Source of the DNA: Symsagittifera roscoffensis
Taxonomy: Eukaryota > Xenacoelomorpha > Acoela > Convolutidae
Direction: 5' to 3'
Length of the DNA stretch: 64,000 nt
NCBI RefSeq assembly: GCF_963678635.1
Contig: NC_087063.1
Span: forward strand, 33,726,682 to 33,790,681
Of this stretch, positions 9,400 to 21,400 are shown in pieces. The notes below the pieces were generated by a model. That model worked only from the letters and a program-made list of their open reading frames with translations. It did no database searches and was not told the origin of the DNA. The stretch's first letter is position 1. Each line of letters opens with the position of its first letter. The position numbers and the translations under genes are program-made.

Positions 9400-10720
9400 A
9401 AATTGAGAATTGTCCCTGCATCAGTTGGTTTTTGATACCATCGGAAGCTTGCCTTTCTAAGTGTGGCAAACTTCCCGTTAATGTCAGGAAAGGCTAAGTT
9501 TTTGTTTCTGGTTAGCCTTTCCTATAGTAGACTGCTGATTAGGATATAATTGATTTGCAGCGTTTAACAATTCTTCTGGATCTCTTTTCACAGTTCTCAC
9601 GATATTTTCCTCGTACCTTAGAAAGAGTCTTATTTCACCTTTGTGTTGGCTTCTTTCTTTCATTTCACAGCATGCCGAGCAACACCAAACGGTACAAGTT
9701 ATGTTTGTATAATCAGTTTCTTGAAGCTTACTAAATTTTTGATGGAAACAAATGAAACAATTTTCTTACTCAACGCCTTTCTGTCTATATCTAAATTTTT
9801 TTTACATACGGGACAGATGCAATCTAGATCTTGTATTGGTTTCCAAACTATGGGGATCTTTACCTTCAATAAAGATTCGAACTGTTTCATCCACAAATTT
9901 GTCAGTGTGATTGCAAGAGAGGCTCCCATAGCCAAACCAACCTTCTGTGTATACTTCATATCATTGCACTTGAAGTGCACTTGACCTACTGCAATATTTA
10001 AAAAATCTCTCCATTGTATTGCGGTATCGCCTGGACGTTGCTTCTGCTCATAATTCTTTCTGAGTGTATTGTCAATAACCTCTTTGAATGGAAGATTGGA
10101 TCATCAGACTTATGCTTCTGAGACATTAATTATATCATCTGATGAAAAATTATTCACATCTAAAAAAACTATGTTTTCATCGGAGACTAATTCAACCTTC
10201 TCAAAAACTTCTTTATTTTATTGCGGTAATGTCTGGAGGTTGCTCCTGCTCATAAAATTTTCTGAGTGCAATGTCGATAGCGTCTCTGAATGGAAGATTA
10301 GATCATGAGACTTAAGTTTCTGAGACATTAATTATATCACCTGATGAGACACCATTAACATCTAGAGAATGTATGATGTCATCAGAGTCTAATTCAATCT
10401 TCTCAATAATCTCTCTTGTGCTTCTAGTGTGTTTATTTCTATGTTCGCTCCCTCATTTTAATCAAAATGTTCGGCCAGTGTTTTGTTCAAATTCTCATAT
10501 TATTTTCCAGGCAGAGAGAGAACAGGGCCTAGTGGTATGTCTTTCTTGTGTGCTTTTGCTAAAACGTAAAAACGAGCCCGGTGGACTATCTTTTGACCTC
10601 AGTTTGGTGTATGGTTGTTCACTTAGGTCACTGCTCTTTTTCACTCTCAACAGCTCCTAGTTAATGTTTTTCTCAGTGTTTTACACCATCGAGTCATCAG
10701 TGTTAATCATTGCTGTGAAT
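9400..10720 (-). pseudogene. B1 reverse transcriptase with YEEN in place of YVDD
   Basis: Palm and fingers of family B. Motif B and its flank read GLAMGASLAITLTNLW (within 9699-9980). CPVCKKNL follows, then in a shifted frame a worn PHD finger ending VWCCSAC, then FLRYEENIVRTVK with YEEN at 9604-9615. The catalytic pair Asp-Asp is therefore Glu-Asn. A stretch of about 203 bases that includes motif A is duplicated in tandem (10018-10220 and 10221-10420). Fingers at 10420-10700 carry stops. B2 and B3 share the YEEN change, so it predates the segmental duplication. Confidence 0.65.
10018..10420 (-). repeat. Tandem duplication across RT motif A in B1
   Basis: TTGCGGTA begins both units (10018 and 10221). 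The units share the motif A region (DVNxFSS...) and the following IINVSE stretch but have diverged by several percent. The same duplication is in B2 (20132 and 20334). Confidence 0.65.
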
Positions 10721-10993
10721 TGGTCTGAGTCTTAAAATTCAAGCAGTTTGGCTTAATTTCATTTTATCATGATACAAAACCTAAACGCTTTTTGAATTGC
10801 ACTATTAAAGATTGTTGTTTTTGAGATTTTTTCTAGCTAATTCCCTTTTTCTATCAGATGGTGTCTGTTTCACTCGCTTTATCTAGTTCTTTGCTGCGGC
10901 TTCAATCTCACGCAACGAAACCGTTGTTACGATCTGATTTTTCAGTTAGGACAAAAAATGTCCACTACAGCCAAAAAAGGAACGATTTTAAAA

Positions 10994-11558
10994 TTAGCAT
11001 TCACCTTTTTTAATCAATCTTTCTAAAGCTTTTACTGACCTGTCATATTCTTTGCCCAACGGTCTATCTTGTCTTTTGATTTTTTGCTGGGTTTCATTCA
11101 CTGTGCTTGAATTTTTTCCTATCACACGTTTAATGAAGCGCAAAATTGACGACCAAGTTTTTTCATACACCCCTCGCTGCACTACAAATTTTGATTTCCC
11201 TAATTTGTCGCTTAGAATCTTCTCGTCAATTCTAGCCTTTTTTTTCAGTTCTGAGTAGCTTTAGCTGAAAACATTGAACCACCATGTTGGAAAAAATATA
11301 AATTTCCGGCAACCGGAATCGCAAAAAATCTGGTATTTTATCGTTTTCTGAGAGAAACTGAAGTCTATGAAAACAGTTTTTTAGTTTAAGATAGCGTTCA
11401 AGATAATCTAGCTTTAGTTTACACAAAAAGATATTTTTTAGCATCCATCGTAAAAAGGGTGGGGGTTTGAGTTCAATAAGTTGCACACCATGCGGAACGA
11501 AACTCACGAGCCGAAAAGCAAAGAACAAACAACTCTTAAAATTTTGATGAAGTAGCAT
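10994..11558 (-). pseudogene. B1 N-terminal PLE region
   Basis: Two readings cover it. 11232-11558 has LKNCFHRLQFLSENDKIPDF and a following LRFRLPE, the early conserved block of PLE proteins. 10994-11182 has VNETQQKIKRQDRPL and RSVKALERLIKKGE, which align with ENFLERQDRPL and ERSIRILDEG in family A. A frame change separates them. The region precedes RT in the protein and may bind RNA or mediate assembly; its function is not settled. Confidence 0.6.
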
Positions 11559-11730
11559 CTGCTTGATCCCTCTTCTTCCGTTTCACTAGTGCCTTCCTCC
11601 TTGTTTGTGAGGGTCTGTTCTTGGCTGATCTTTTCCGTCCTGGTAGATATCTGTGGTTCTCCAGTACAAGTCTTAGCGACTTCAAATCCACGGCACTATC
11701 TTGGTGATGCTCCGAACACTCTCTCATCAA
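11536..11730 (-). pseudogene. Basic 5' segment of B1
   Basis: A 64-codon reading rich in Arg and Lys, with RKALVKRKKRDQAD, a likely nuclear localisation or nucleic-acid-binding stretch. It starts at an ATG (MMRECSEH) and lies just before the conserved N-terminal blocks in the transcript direction. B2 keeps the same reading (21691-21885). I do not recognise a domain. Confidence 0.4.
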
Positions 11731-12393
11731 CTCGGGCTCGTGTTTTCACGCCTTCTTCCAAAAAAGGTAATTGTTCAGGGGAATGACCAAAATGCCCGTT
11801 CGTCTCAGCGCTTCCTCGAAGTCGGGCAGGCCCTTTCTCCTCCAATATGCCATCGCCTTGATTTTCGCACTTCTCGTCTTTAGATAGTTAAGGGTAACTT
11901 CGACACTACCGGGTCGATAGTTGCTTAGTCTCTGGCTGCTAATTGAATTGTCGAAGATGCCGTCCTACACCAGAACGTCTTTTCTTGAACGAAGGAGGCC
12001 CTTGTCTAGAGAAGTTGCAAGTTCTCCTCCCTTTTGTTTGTATTTGGATTGACAAATGTCCGCGAATAGTCGTCTGTATTGTTTAATAGACCCTTCTTTC
12101 TTCCGATTCCAGATCATTGACTTTTTGGTGTAGCAAACTAGCGGCTACAATGTAAGCCATTCTGGCTCTGACAGAAAGACGCGAAAAGTAAAGGAATAAA
12201 AATTTCGATGTAAAAAATTGTATATATCTTTGTACAATTTTTTCAAAAAAGAAGATAAATTAGAATAATTCTGTACCATTTTTTCTTCACATTTGGGCTA
12301 GAAAAAACGCCAGAGTACCCGAGGTTACAAATAGGAGTCGTTCATCATATAAATTTTTAAAATCTTTGAACTTTTCTTGATATTGTAGTGATA
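11731..12393 (-). other. 5' leader of B1
   Basis: No open frame of note. The sequence is strongly kept in B2 (21886-22737) and in part in B3 (30200-30889), including the terminal string TTGATATTGTAGTG. In B2 a piece of about 150 bases containing CTCTGTATATATCTTTGTACAA is partly duplicated (22373-22480 and 22557-22680). Confidence 0.5.
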
Positions 12394-12818
12394 GTGTTGA
12401 TCTTCGGCCTCTCCTTGCAAATATACAAAGCCTCTAGAGTCAGTAGCTTATGAGTGTTGGCTGTGATCTGTGACATCTCTGACTTCAGCATAATCTCTGA
12501 CTTCAGCTCAGCAGTACCGTATAACAAGTGTTGCCATACTGGGGAATCCCCTTTGCAGCGTTCATCGACCCTCGTGGCTAAATGTCGGACTGTCTGGTCG
12601 ATATAGGTGGAGTTACATTCACTACATGTAAGCTTGTACACCACTTTGGATCTCAGTTCACCAGCAAAGAAAATTTTGAGGGATGGCAAGCATGTTTTCA
12701 ATTTTCTTGTTGTAAAAATTATTTGTGCCCCGAATATTAGCCGAACCTTTGCAGCTAACAGTTGAGATGGATTGCCTAGATATTGCATTGTAAGAAGGGG
12801 GCTGAGTGTTTCAACCAT
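12394..12818 (-). pseudogene. A4 GIY-YIG endonuclease with YID
   Basis: A 153-codon reading (from 12818, running past the junction to 12357). It has the linker LPSLK, VVYKLTC, TYIDQT with Asp for the invariant Gly of YIG, HLATRVDE with the catalytic Arg, LLTLEALYI with the Glu, and KINT. The last 12 or so residues come from the neighbouring B1 leader. The Gly to Asp change is shared with A8 (22923-22931). Confidence 0.65.
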
Positions 12819-14618
12819 TTATCATTTCTCGGTTCTGATGCCTTCACCTCTAAATTTTTCTTTCCCTCAATGATCATGTTAAGAGTTCCAAACACTACCT
12901 TGTCCGACCAACTTTTCGGATATTGATTTTCAATCCATTGCTTCCGATTTTTTTCCAATGCCTGGTCAAAGTCTTTCCATGTTGACGAAAACCCTATGAA
13001 CTGTCCCTTCAATAACGTTTCTTTTGTACTGCAAAGGTGCGCAGCCTCTGAAAATTAGAATGCTGCCGGTATCAGTGTGTTTTTGGTACAAACCACATGT
13101 GACTTTTTTTCCTGAATCCACGTTGACATTTAGTTCCAAAAAGGACAAATTACCGTCACTATCAAGTTCTTCTATGGTGAACTGCAAGTTTGGATGCAAC
13201 TTATTGGCAGCCTCAAGAACTATCCCAGGATTGCCCTTGACCCTTCTAACTATGTCGTCCACATATCTTAGAAAAACTTTAACACCAATCACAGTCCGAT
13301 CTGTTTCCTGTTGTTTTTTGCAAGTCATGCAATACCATACTGTTTCATCGATTTCTGCGTATTTAAATTCAGATATGTTACCACACCCTAAGTGGTACCA
13401 ATTCAAACAAGCTTCGCATTCTACCCCTTTTGCTCGATATGTCAATTTTTTTTTGACATCTAGGGCACACGTCCTTGTTACCCTCATTTAGCACAGTCAA
13501 TTTTGGTACTTCTTTCTGTAATGCAGGTTCGTACTCTTTGGGCCACAAATTGGCCAATATTACTGCAAGGGAGGCGCCCATTGCTAAACCGTTTTTTTGT
13601 TCATATCACAAACCATTGCATTTAAAGTCTACCTTACTCACTGCCAAATTCAGTAGTTTTTTCATAGTCGTGCGAGATGTTTCCGGAGGGTTGATTTGCT
13701 CATATAATCTCCTCAGGGCTATTTCAACCGATTCCTTGAGCGTGAAATTAGTGTACAAACTCTTTACATCAGGGGAGTTTATACTGTCGTCAGAGTCCAA
13801 CTCAGTTTTCTCCAAGATCTCCCTGGCCATTTGAGTGTTCGTTTCTATGTTTTCCCACTCAATTTCATCAAAGTACTTTTTCAATGTTTTACTTAGGTTG
13901 TCATATGAGCTATCAGGTAAAGAAATGACGGGACGAAATGGTGTGCCTTGTTTGTGTACTTTTTCTAATCCATACAGCCTGGCCAGCTGCGCTCCCGTTG
14001 ATCTCAACCTAGTATACAGCGCTTCGTTCATCTCGTCCTTCTCTTCATGGCGAGTAATTCTTTGTTTATGTTCTTTTCACTTTTCATAATCACGCTGTCT
14101 GTCAGATTTTTCCTCTCACTAAATTGTTCTGCCTGTAATAAATCTTTCAGTTTTGTCTCATATGTCTCCTTTCTCATTACACAAAATTTCACCCCCTTAT
14201 CAAACGGCACTGCCAGAAGACCGTTGTCCATCAATACTTTCTGGATTTTTCAACAACTTTGTCAGAGGGTCTGTTTCACATTCTTAGCACATGTCTTTGC
14301 AGCTGCTTTAATCTCACATAATTTTTCTCTGGGTATTCTATTCAACTTCAGTTCAGACAAAAAACTATCAATGTCAGCAAGGAAGTGCATTTCATTGAAT
14401 TAGTTTCGTACCGGATGTTTTGGCCCAAAACTTAAGACTTCCCGCACCCAAAACGGCAAAATCCCTTCAACTAAAATTCTAATTGACCTTTCATCCAAGT
14501 TTTTTAATGGTCTATCCTGTCTTTCCAAAAAATTTTCAAGCTTTCTCTTGTGTCGGCTTATCAGGTTATTGACACTACACCTTGCTTGCCGGTTCAGATA
14601 GATTTTTACCGAACCCCC
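12394..14618 (-). pseudogene. Penelope-like element copy A4 (most complete family A gene)
   Basis: Minus strand from 14618. N-terminal blocks are at 14290-14600. RT fingers lie at 14028-14234 and 13606-14031 (motif A SPDVKSLYT), motif B at 13378-13581 and the PHD finger at 13320-13467 with one frameshift near CPRCQ. Intact FLRYVDDIVRRVK follows, then palm and thumb (12966-13300, 12776-13012) and the endonuclease (12357-12818). All parts of a PLE protein are present, but in at least five frames or pieces. In the endonuclease the YIG block reads YID (12597-12605). The C-terminal NTRDEF block is replaced by the junction with B1. Confidence 0.75.
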
Positions 14619-15298
14619 TCGGATCTCAGTTCAAGAGCAAAGAAAGTTTCGATGGATGCCAAACTTGTGTTTATTTTTCTTGTTATAAATTTTTTTTGTG
14701 CCTCGGATATTTGCCGAATCTTTGCAGCTAACAGTTGAGATGGATTAGCTCGGTATTGCATTATAAAAAGGAGGGGGGTGAGCATTTCAAGGATTTATCA
14801 TTTCTCGGTTCTGATGCCGTCAACTCAAAATTTTTTCCCCTCAATGATCTTGTTAAAAGCTTCAAACACTACCCTGTCCGACCAGTTTTCGGATATTGAT
14901 TTTCAATCCATTGTTTCAGATTTTTTTTCAATGACCGGTCAAAAATCTCCCATTTTGAGGTACTTCTAAAATCCCTAAGGACCGTCCCTTCATCAACGTT
15001 TCTTTTGTATTGCAAAAATGCGCAGCCGCTAAAATTTAAAATGGTGCAGGTATCAGTGGGTTTTCGCTACCACCCTTATGTGACCTCTTCTCCTGAGTCC
15101 ACGTTGACATTTAAATCCAAAAATGCCAAATTACCATTACTATCAAGTTCTTATATGGCGAACTGCAAGTTTGGACGCAAATTCTTGGCAGCCTCGAGGA
15201 CTACCCCAGGATTGCCCTTGACAGTTTCAACTATGTTTTCCACATAACTTAGAAAACTCTAAAACCATTCTGAGTCCGATCTGCTTCTTGTGGTTTTT
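14619..15298 (-). pseudogene. Diverged PLE copy A5 (A'), fused to A6
   Basis: Holds the thumb and the catalytic part of A' (YVEN at 15235-15246) and stops near 15298, where KNHKKQIGL joins directly to LNTSLATLE of the A6 endonuclease stub. Motif B, the PHD finger and everything upstream are deleted. It is nearly identical to 26049-26725 in unit III. Confidence 0.65.
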
Positions 15299-17239
15299 TT
15301 CGAGGGTTGCCAAACTTGTGTTTAATTTTCTTGTTGTAACATTTATTTGTGCCTCGGATATTTGCCGAATCTTTGCAGCTAACAGTTGAGATGGATTAGC
15401 TCGATATTGCATTATAAAAAGGAGGGGGGTGAGCTTTTCAAGGATTTATCATTTCTCGGTTCTGATGCCGTCAACTCAAAATTTTTTCCTTTCAATGATC
15501 TTGTGAAAAGCTTCAAACACTACCCTGTCCGACCAGTTTTCGGATATTGATTTTCAATCCATAGTTTCAGATTTTTTTTCAATGACCGGTCAAAGTCTTT
15601 CCATGTTGATGAAAACCCTATGAACCGTCCCTTCAATAACGTTTCTTTTGTACTGCAAAGGTGCGCAGCCTCTGAAAATTAGAATGGTGCCGGTATCAAT
15701 GTGTTTTTGGTACAATTCACATGTGACTTTTTTTCCTGAATCCACGTTGACATTTAATTCCAAAAAGGACAAATTACCGTCACTATCAAGTTCTTCTATG
15801 GTGAACTGCAAGTTTGGATGCAACTTATTGGCAGCCTCAAGAACTATCCCAGGATGGCCCTTGACCCTTCTAACTATGTCGTCCACATATCTTAGAAAAA
15901 CTTTAACACCAATCACAGTCCGATCTGTTTCCTGTTGGTTTTTGCAAGTCATGCAATACCATACTGTTTCAGCGATTTCTGCGTATTTGAATTCAGATAT
16001 GTTACCACACCCTAAGTGGTACCAATTCAAACAAGCTTCGCATTCTACCCCTTTTGCTCAAAGTGTCAACTTTTTTTGACATATAGGGCACACGTCCTTG
16101 TTACCCTCATTTAGCACAGTCAATTTTGGTACTTCTTTCTTTAATGCAGGTTCGTACTCTTTGGGCCACAAATTGGCCAATATTACTGCAAGGGAGGCGC
16201 CCATTGCTAAACCGTTTTTTTGTTCATATCACAAACCATTCATTTAAAGTATACCTTACTCACTGCCAAATTCAGTAGTTTTTTCATAGTCGTGCGACAT
16301 GTTTCCGGAGGGTTGATTTGCTCATATAATCTCCTCAGGGCTATTTCAACCACTTCCTTGAGCGGGACATTAGTGTACAAACTCTTTACATCAGGGGAGT
16401 TTATACTCTCGTCAGAGTCCAACTCAGTTTTCTCCAAGATCTCCTGGCCCTTTGAGTGTTCGTTTCTATGTTTTCCCATTCAATTTCATCAAAGTACTTT
16501 TCCAATGTTTTACTTAGGTTGTCATATGAGCTATCAGGTAAAGAAATGACGGGACGAAATGGTGTGCCTTGTTTGTGTACTTTTTCTAATCCATACAGCC
16601 TAGCCAGCTGCGCTCCCGTTGATCTCAACCTAGTATACTGCGCTTCGTTCATCTCGTCCTTCTCTTTCATGGCGAGTAATTCTTTGTTTATGTCTTTTTC
16701 AATTTTCCTAATCACGCTGTCTGTCAGATTCTTTCTCTCACTAAAATGTTCTGCCTGTAATAAATCTTTCAGTTTTTTCTCATATGTCTCCTTTCTCATT
16801 ACACAAAAACTCACCCCCTTATCAAACGGCACTGCCAGAAGACCGTTGTCCATCAATACTTTCTGGATTTTTCAACAACTTTGTCAGAGGATCTATTTCA
16901 CATTCTTAGCACATGTCTTTGCAGCTGCTTCAATCTCACATAATTTTTCTCTGGGTATTCTATTCAACTTCAGTTCGGACAAAAAACTATCAATGTCAGC
17001 AAGGAAGTGCATTTCATTGAATTAGTTTCGTACCGGATGTTTTGGCCCAAAACTTAAGACTTCCCGCACCCAAAGCGGCAAAATCCCCTCATCTAAAATT
17101 CTAATTGACCTTTCATCCAAGTTTTTTAATGGTCTATCCTAACTTTCCAAAAATTTTTCAAGCTTTCTCTTGTGTCGGCTTATCAGGTTATTGACACTAC
17201 ACCTTGCTTGCCGGTTCAGATAGATTTTTACCGAACCCC
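15299..17239 (-). pseudogene. Penelope-like element copy A6
   Basis: N-terminal part at 16890-17230, RT fingers at 16401-16856 and 16240-16479 (motif A SPDVKSLYT), then a damaged motif B stretch. The PHD finger (about 15944-16092) has CPIC in place of CPRC and one in-frame stop before ECEAC. Intact YVDD and palm lie at 15590-15930. The endonuclease is truncated to a short stub at the fusion with A5. The finger domain reading of 151 residues (16401-16856) is one of the longest uninterrupted ones. Confidence 0.7.
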
Positions 17240-18432
17240 TTCGGATCTCAGTTCAAGAGCAAAGAAAGTTTTGAGGGATGCCAAACTTGTGTTTAATTTT
17301 CTTGTTGTAAAATTTATTTGTGCCTCGGATATTTGCCGAATCTTTGCAGCTAACAATTGAGATGGATTAGCTCGATATTGCATTATAAAAAGGAGGGGGT
17401 GAGCTTTTCAAGGCTTTATCATTTCTCGGTTCTGATGCCGTCAACTCAAAATTTTTTCCCCTCAATGATCTTGTTAAAAGCTTCAAACACTACCCTGTCC
17501 GACCAGTTTTCGGATATTGATTTTCAATCCATTGTTTCAGATTTTTTTTCAATGACCGGTCAAAATTCTCCCATTTTGAGGTACTTCTAAAATCCCTAAG
17601 GACCGTCCCTTCATCAACGTTTCTTTTGTATTGCAAAAATGCGCAGCCGCTAAAATTTAGAATGGTGCCGGTATCAGTGGGTTTTCGCTACCACCCTTAT
17701 GTGACCTCTTCTCCTGAGTCCACGTTGACATTTAAATCCAAAAATGACAAATTACCATTACTATCAAGTTCTTATATGGCGAACTGCAAGTTTGGACGCA
17801 AATTGTTGGCAGCCTCGAGGACTACCCCAGGATTGCCCTTGACAGTTTCAACTATGTTTTCCACCTAACTTAGAAAACTCTAACACCATTCTGAGTCCAA
17901 TCTGCTTCTTGTGGTTTTTTTTGCAATTCATGCAAAACCATACTGTTTCAGGGATGTTTGCGTATTTGGATTCCGATATGATATCACACCCTAGGTGGTA
18001 CCAATTCAAACAAGTGTCGCTTTCTCCCACTTTAGTTCGATATGTCACCTTTTCCTGAGATCCATGGCAGAATTCCTTGTTATCCTCATTTAGCACAATC
18101 AATTTTGGAAATTCTTTCATTAATGCAGGTTTGTATTCTTTGAGCATCAAGTTGGCCCCCAATGAGAGGCTCCCATTGCTAAACCGTCTTTTTGTACATA
18201 CCACAAACCATTGCCTTTAAAGTGTGCCGTACTCTCTGCCAAACTTATTAGTTTTTTTGATAGTTTTGCGAGATATTTACGGAGGATTGATTTGCTCATA
18301 GAACCTCCTCGGGGCTATTTTAACAGCTTTCTTGAGCGGGTCATTAGTGTATAAACTCTTTGCATCAAGGGGTATTGTACTCTCATCAAAGTCCAAAATC
18401 TGTTTTCTCCAAGATCTCCCTGGCCACTCACC
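17240..18432 (-). pseudogene. Diverged PLE copy A7 (A')
   Basis: Same layout as A3. The reading 17848-18204 has a worn PHD finger with CLNWYHLGC and WFCMNC. The catalytic motif is hit by a stop (Tyr of YVEN is TAG) and lies out of frame. Truncated near 18432, where it meets B2. Confidence 0.65.
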
Positions 18433-21400
18433 TTTTTTTAACGTATAATCAGACCGACGAAAGTATCATGGAAGGAATTGAGAGTTTAAATTACGCATGT
18501 TTTTGCACATTACTGCATCATCTGTTTCAAAATAATAAAAATTTTTTGAAATGATCATCGATCATAAAAATATCCTAAGACAAGGTCTCTACAAAATTTT
18601 AACAATTCAACCAATCAGAACTTCGCAAATTTGAAATTCGCGCAAAATTGCCTCATCTTACTTCATCAGACTTATGTTTCTGAGACATCAGTTTTTTTAA
18701 TTGAGTCAAAATCAACTTTTAATTTTTCAATTTGTCTTATTTTCCGATTTCGAGACATGTGATTTTTTTATTTCGAAATTTATATACTTATGCATCAGCC
18801 AAAAAATTGTTTTTGGAACGATAACTTAAGGGTCAGTTCCCTGCTCCTGAACTCATTGCGCGTGTTTAGTTGTAGTCTCTTCTTCCAGATAAGACTTGTT
18901 TCTAATGTCAGTAGCTTGACGTTGGTGTTAGCTTGGTCTGTAACCTCCCATGACATTCATGCGATCGTGCCCTCATTTCCACACCGTCCTAGATGTTTTG
19001 CTACGGGCGAGTCCTCATTCCGGTGTTCGTCAGTACTAAGGGTTAGATATCGAACCATTTGACCGACATAGGTGGAATTAAATCCACAATATGAAATCTT
19101 GTAAATGACTTTTGCTTTTAAATGACGTGAAAAAGAAGATTTCAATGATAGTAGGCCGGTTTTCTCTTTTCTGGCGTTGAAAACAATTGGTGCCCTGATT
19201 ATTTTTCTCACCTTATTTGAAAATGTCAATTTTTTATTGCCTCAGCACTGCACCATCATCAAGGTTGCGGTGTCTGTATTATCAATATACCTTGATGTAT
19301 GGCTCATGTTGACTTTCCATTACATTAGTCTGTTAAGGGTCCTTGGGAATGTCTTATCTGTCCAAGATTCTGGGTATTGGTTGTCAACCTAATGTTTTCT
19401 AGTTATCTTCATGTCCTCATTGAACTTATTCCAAAATGAACTGCTTCTGAAAATTCGATGAGCTGCGCCATCTATTATGCTTTTCTTTTAATGGACTGAA
19501 GCTCAGCTCCTAAAATTGAGAATTGTCCCTGCATCAGTTGGTTTTCGATACCATCGGAAGCTTGCCTTTCTAGGTGTGGCAAATTTACCGTTAATGTCAG
19601 GAAAGGCTAAGTTTTTCTTTCTGGTTAGCCTTTCCTATAGTAGACTGCTGATTAGGATGTAATTGATTTGCAGCGTTTAACAATTCTTCTGGATCTCCTT
19701 TCACAGTTCTCACGATATTTTCCTCGTACCTTAGAAAGAGTCTTATTTCACCTTAGTGTTGGCTTCTTTTTTTCATTTCACAGCATGCCGAGCAACACCA
19801 AACGGTACAAGTTATGTTTGTATAATCAGTTTCTTCAAGCTTACTAAATTTTTGATGGAACCAAATGAAACAATTTTCTTACTCAACACCTTTTTGTCTA
19901 TATCTAAATTTTTTTTACATACGGGACAGATGTAATCTAGATCTTGTATTGGTTTCCAAATTATGGGGATCTTTACCTTCAATAAAGATTCGAACTGTTT
20001 CATCCACAAATTTGTCAGTGTGATTGCAAGAGAGGCTCCTATAGCCAAACCAACCTTCTGTGTATACTTCATATCATTGCACTTGAAGTGCCCTTGACCT
20101 ACTGCAATATTTAAAAAATCTCTCCATTGTTTTGCGGTATCAACTGGACGTTGCTTCTGCTCATAATTCTTTCTGAATGTATTGTCAATAGCCTCTTTGA
20201 ATGGAAGATTGGATCATCAGACTTATGCTTCTGAGACATTAATTATATCATCTGATGAGAAATTATTCACATCTAAAAAAACTATGTTTTCATCGGAGAC
20301 TAATTCAAACTTCTCAGAAACTTCTTCATTTTATTGCGGTAATGTCTGGAGGTTGCTCCTGCTCATGAAATTTTCTGAGTGCAATGTCGATAGCGTCTCT
20401 GAATGGAAGATTAGATCATGAGACTTAAGTTTCTGAGACATTAATTATATCACCTGATGAGAAACCATTAACATCTAGAGAATGTATGATGTCATCAGAG
20501 TCTAATTTAACCTTCTCAATAATCTCTTGTGCTTCTAGTGTGTTTATTTCTATGTTCGCTCCCTCAGTTTTATCAAAATGTTCGGCCAGTGTTTTGTTCA
20601 AATTCTCATATTATTTTCCAAGCAGTGAAAGAACAGGGCCTAGTGGTATGTCTTTCTTGTGTGCTTTTGCTAAAACGTAAAAACGAGCCCGGTGGACTAT
20701 CTCTTGACCTCAGTTTGGTGTATGGTTGTTCACTTAGGTCACTGCTCTTTTTCACTCTCAACAGCTCCTAGTTAATGTTTTTCTCAGTGTTTAACACCAT
20801 CGAGTCATCAGTGTTAATCATTGCTGTAAATTGGTCTGAGTCTTAAAGTTCAAGCAGTTTGGCCTAATTTCATTTTATCATGATACAAAACCTAAACCCT
20901 TTTTCGAATTGCACTATTAAAGATTGTTGTTTTTGAGATTTTTTCTAGCTAATTCCCTTTTTCTATCAGATGGTGTCTGTTTCACTCGTTTTATCTAGTT
21001 CTTTGCTGCGGCTTCAATCTCACGCAACGAAACCGTTGTTACGATCTGATTTTTCAGTTAGGACAAAAAATGTCCACAACAGCCAAAAAAAGAACGATTT
21101 TAAAATTAGCCCGAATCGGGTGTTTGTGTTCCAGGGATAAAAATTCTTGCATTCACCTTTTTTAATCAATCTCTCTAAAGCTATTACCGACCTGTCATAT
21201 TCTTTGACCAACGGTCTATCTTGTCTTTTGATTTTTTGCTGGGTTTCATTCACTGTGCTTGAATTTTTTCCTATCACACGTTTAATGAAGCGCAAAATTG
21301 AAGCGCAAGTTTTTTCATACACCCCTCGCTGCACTACAAATTTTGATTTCCCTAATTTGTCGCTTAGAATCTTCTCGTCAGTTCTAGCCTTATTTTTTCA

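Larger units (their letters stand above)
3099..12393 (-). repeat. Segmental tandem unit I (PLE A1-A2-A3-B1)
   Basis: First of three head-to-tail units. The left edge is GTGTTGATCTTCG at 3099. The same string starts unit II (12394) and unit III (22738), directly after the unit-end string TTGATATTGTAGTGATA. Internal order on the plus strand: EN end of A1, A1 RT and N-terminal part, A2, A3 (diverged A'), B1. Length is 9295 bases. Confidence 0.75.
8336..12393 (-). mobile_element. Penelope-like element copy B1 (family B, near full length)
   Basis: Runs on the minus strand from a 5' end near 12393 to a 3' end near 8336, about 4.06 kb. Order: 5' leader, a basic segment (11536-11730), N-terminal PLE blocks (10994-11558), RT fingers and palm (9600-10700), thumb, then GIY-YIG endonuclease (8740-9130) and a 3' untranslated end with a hammerhead-like core. 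Many stops and frameshifts interrupt it. Copies B2 and B3 occupy the same place in units II and III. Confidence 0.7.

Noticed and set aside
10338-10346. CTGATGAGA strings on the plus strand in family B, similar to a hammerhead box
   Set aside because: They fall in RT motif A coding sequence on the other strand and lack a stem II or GAAA box.
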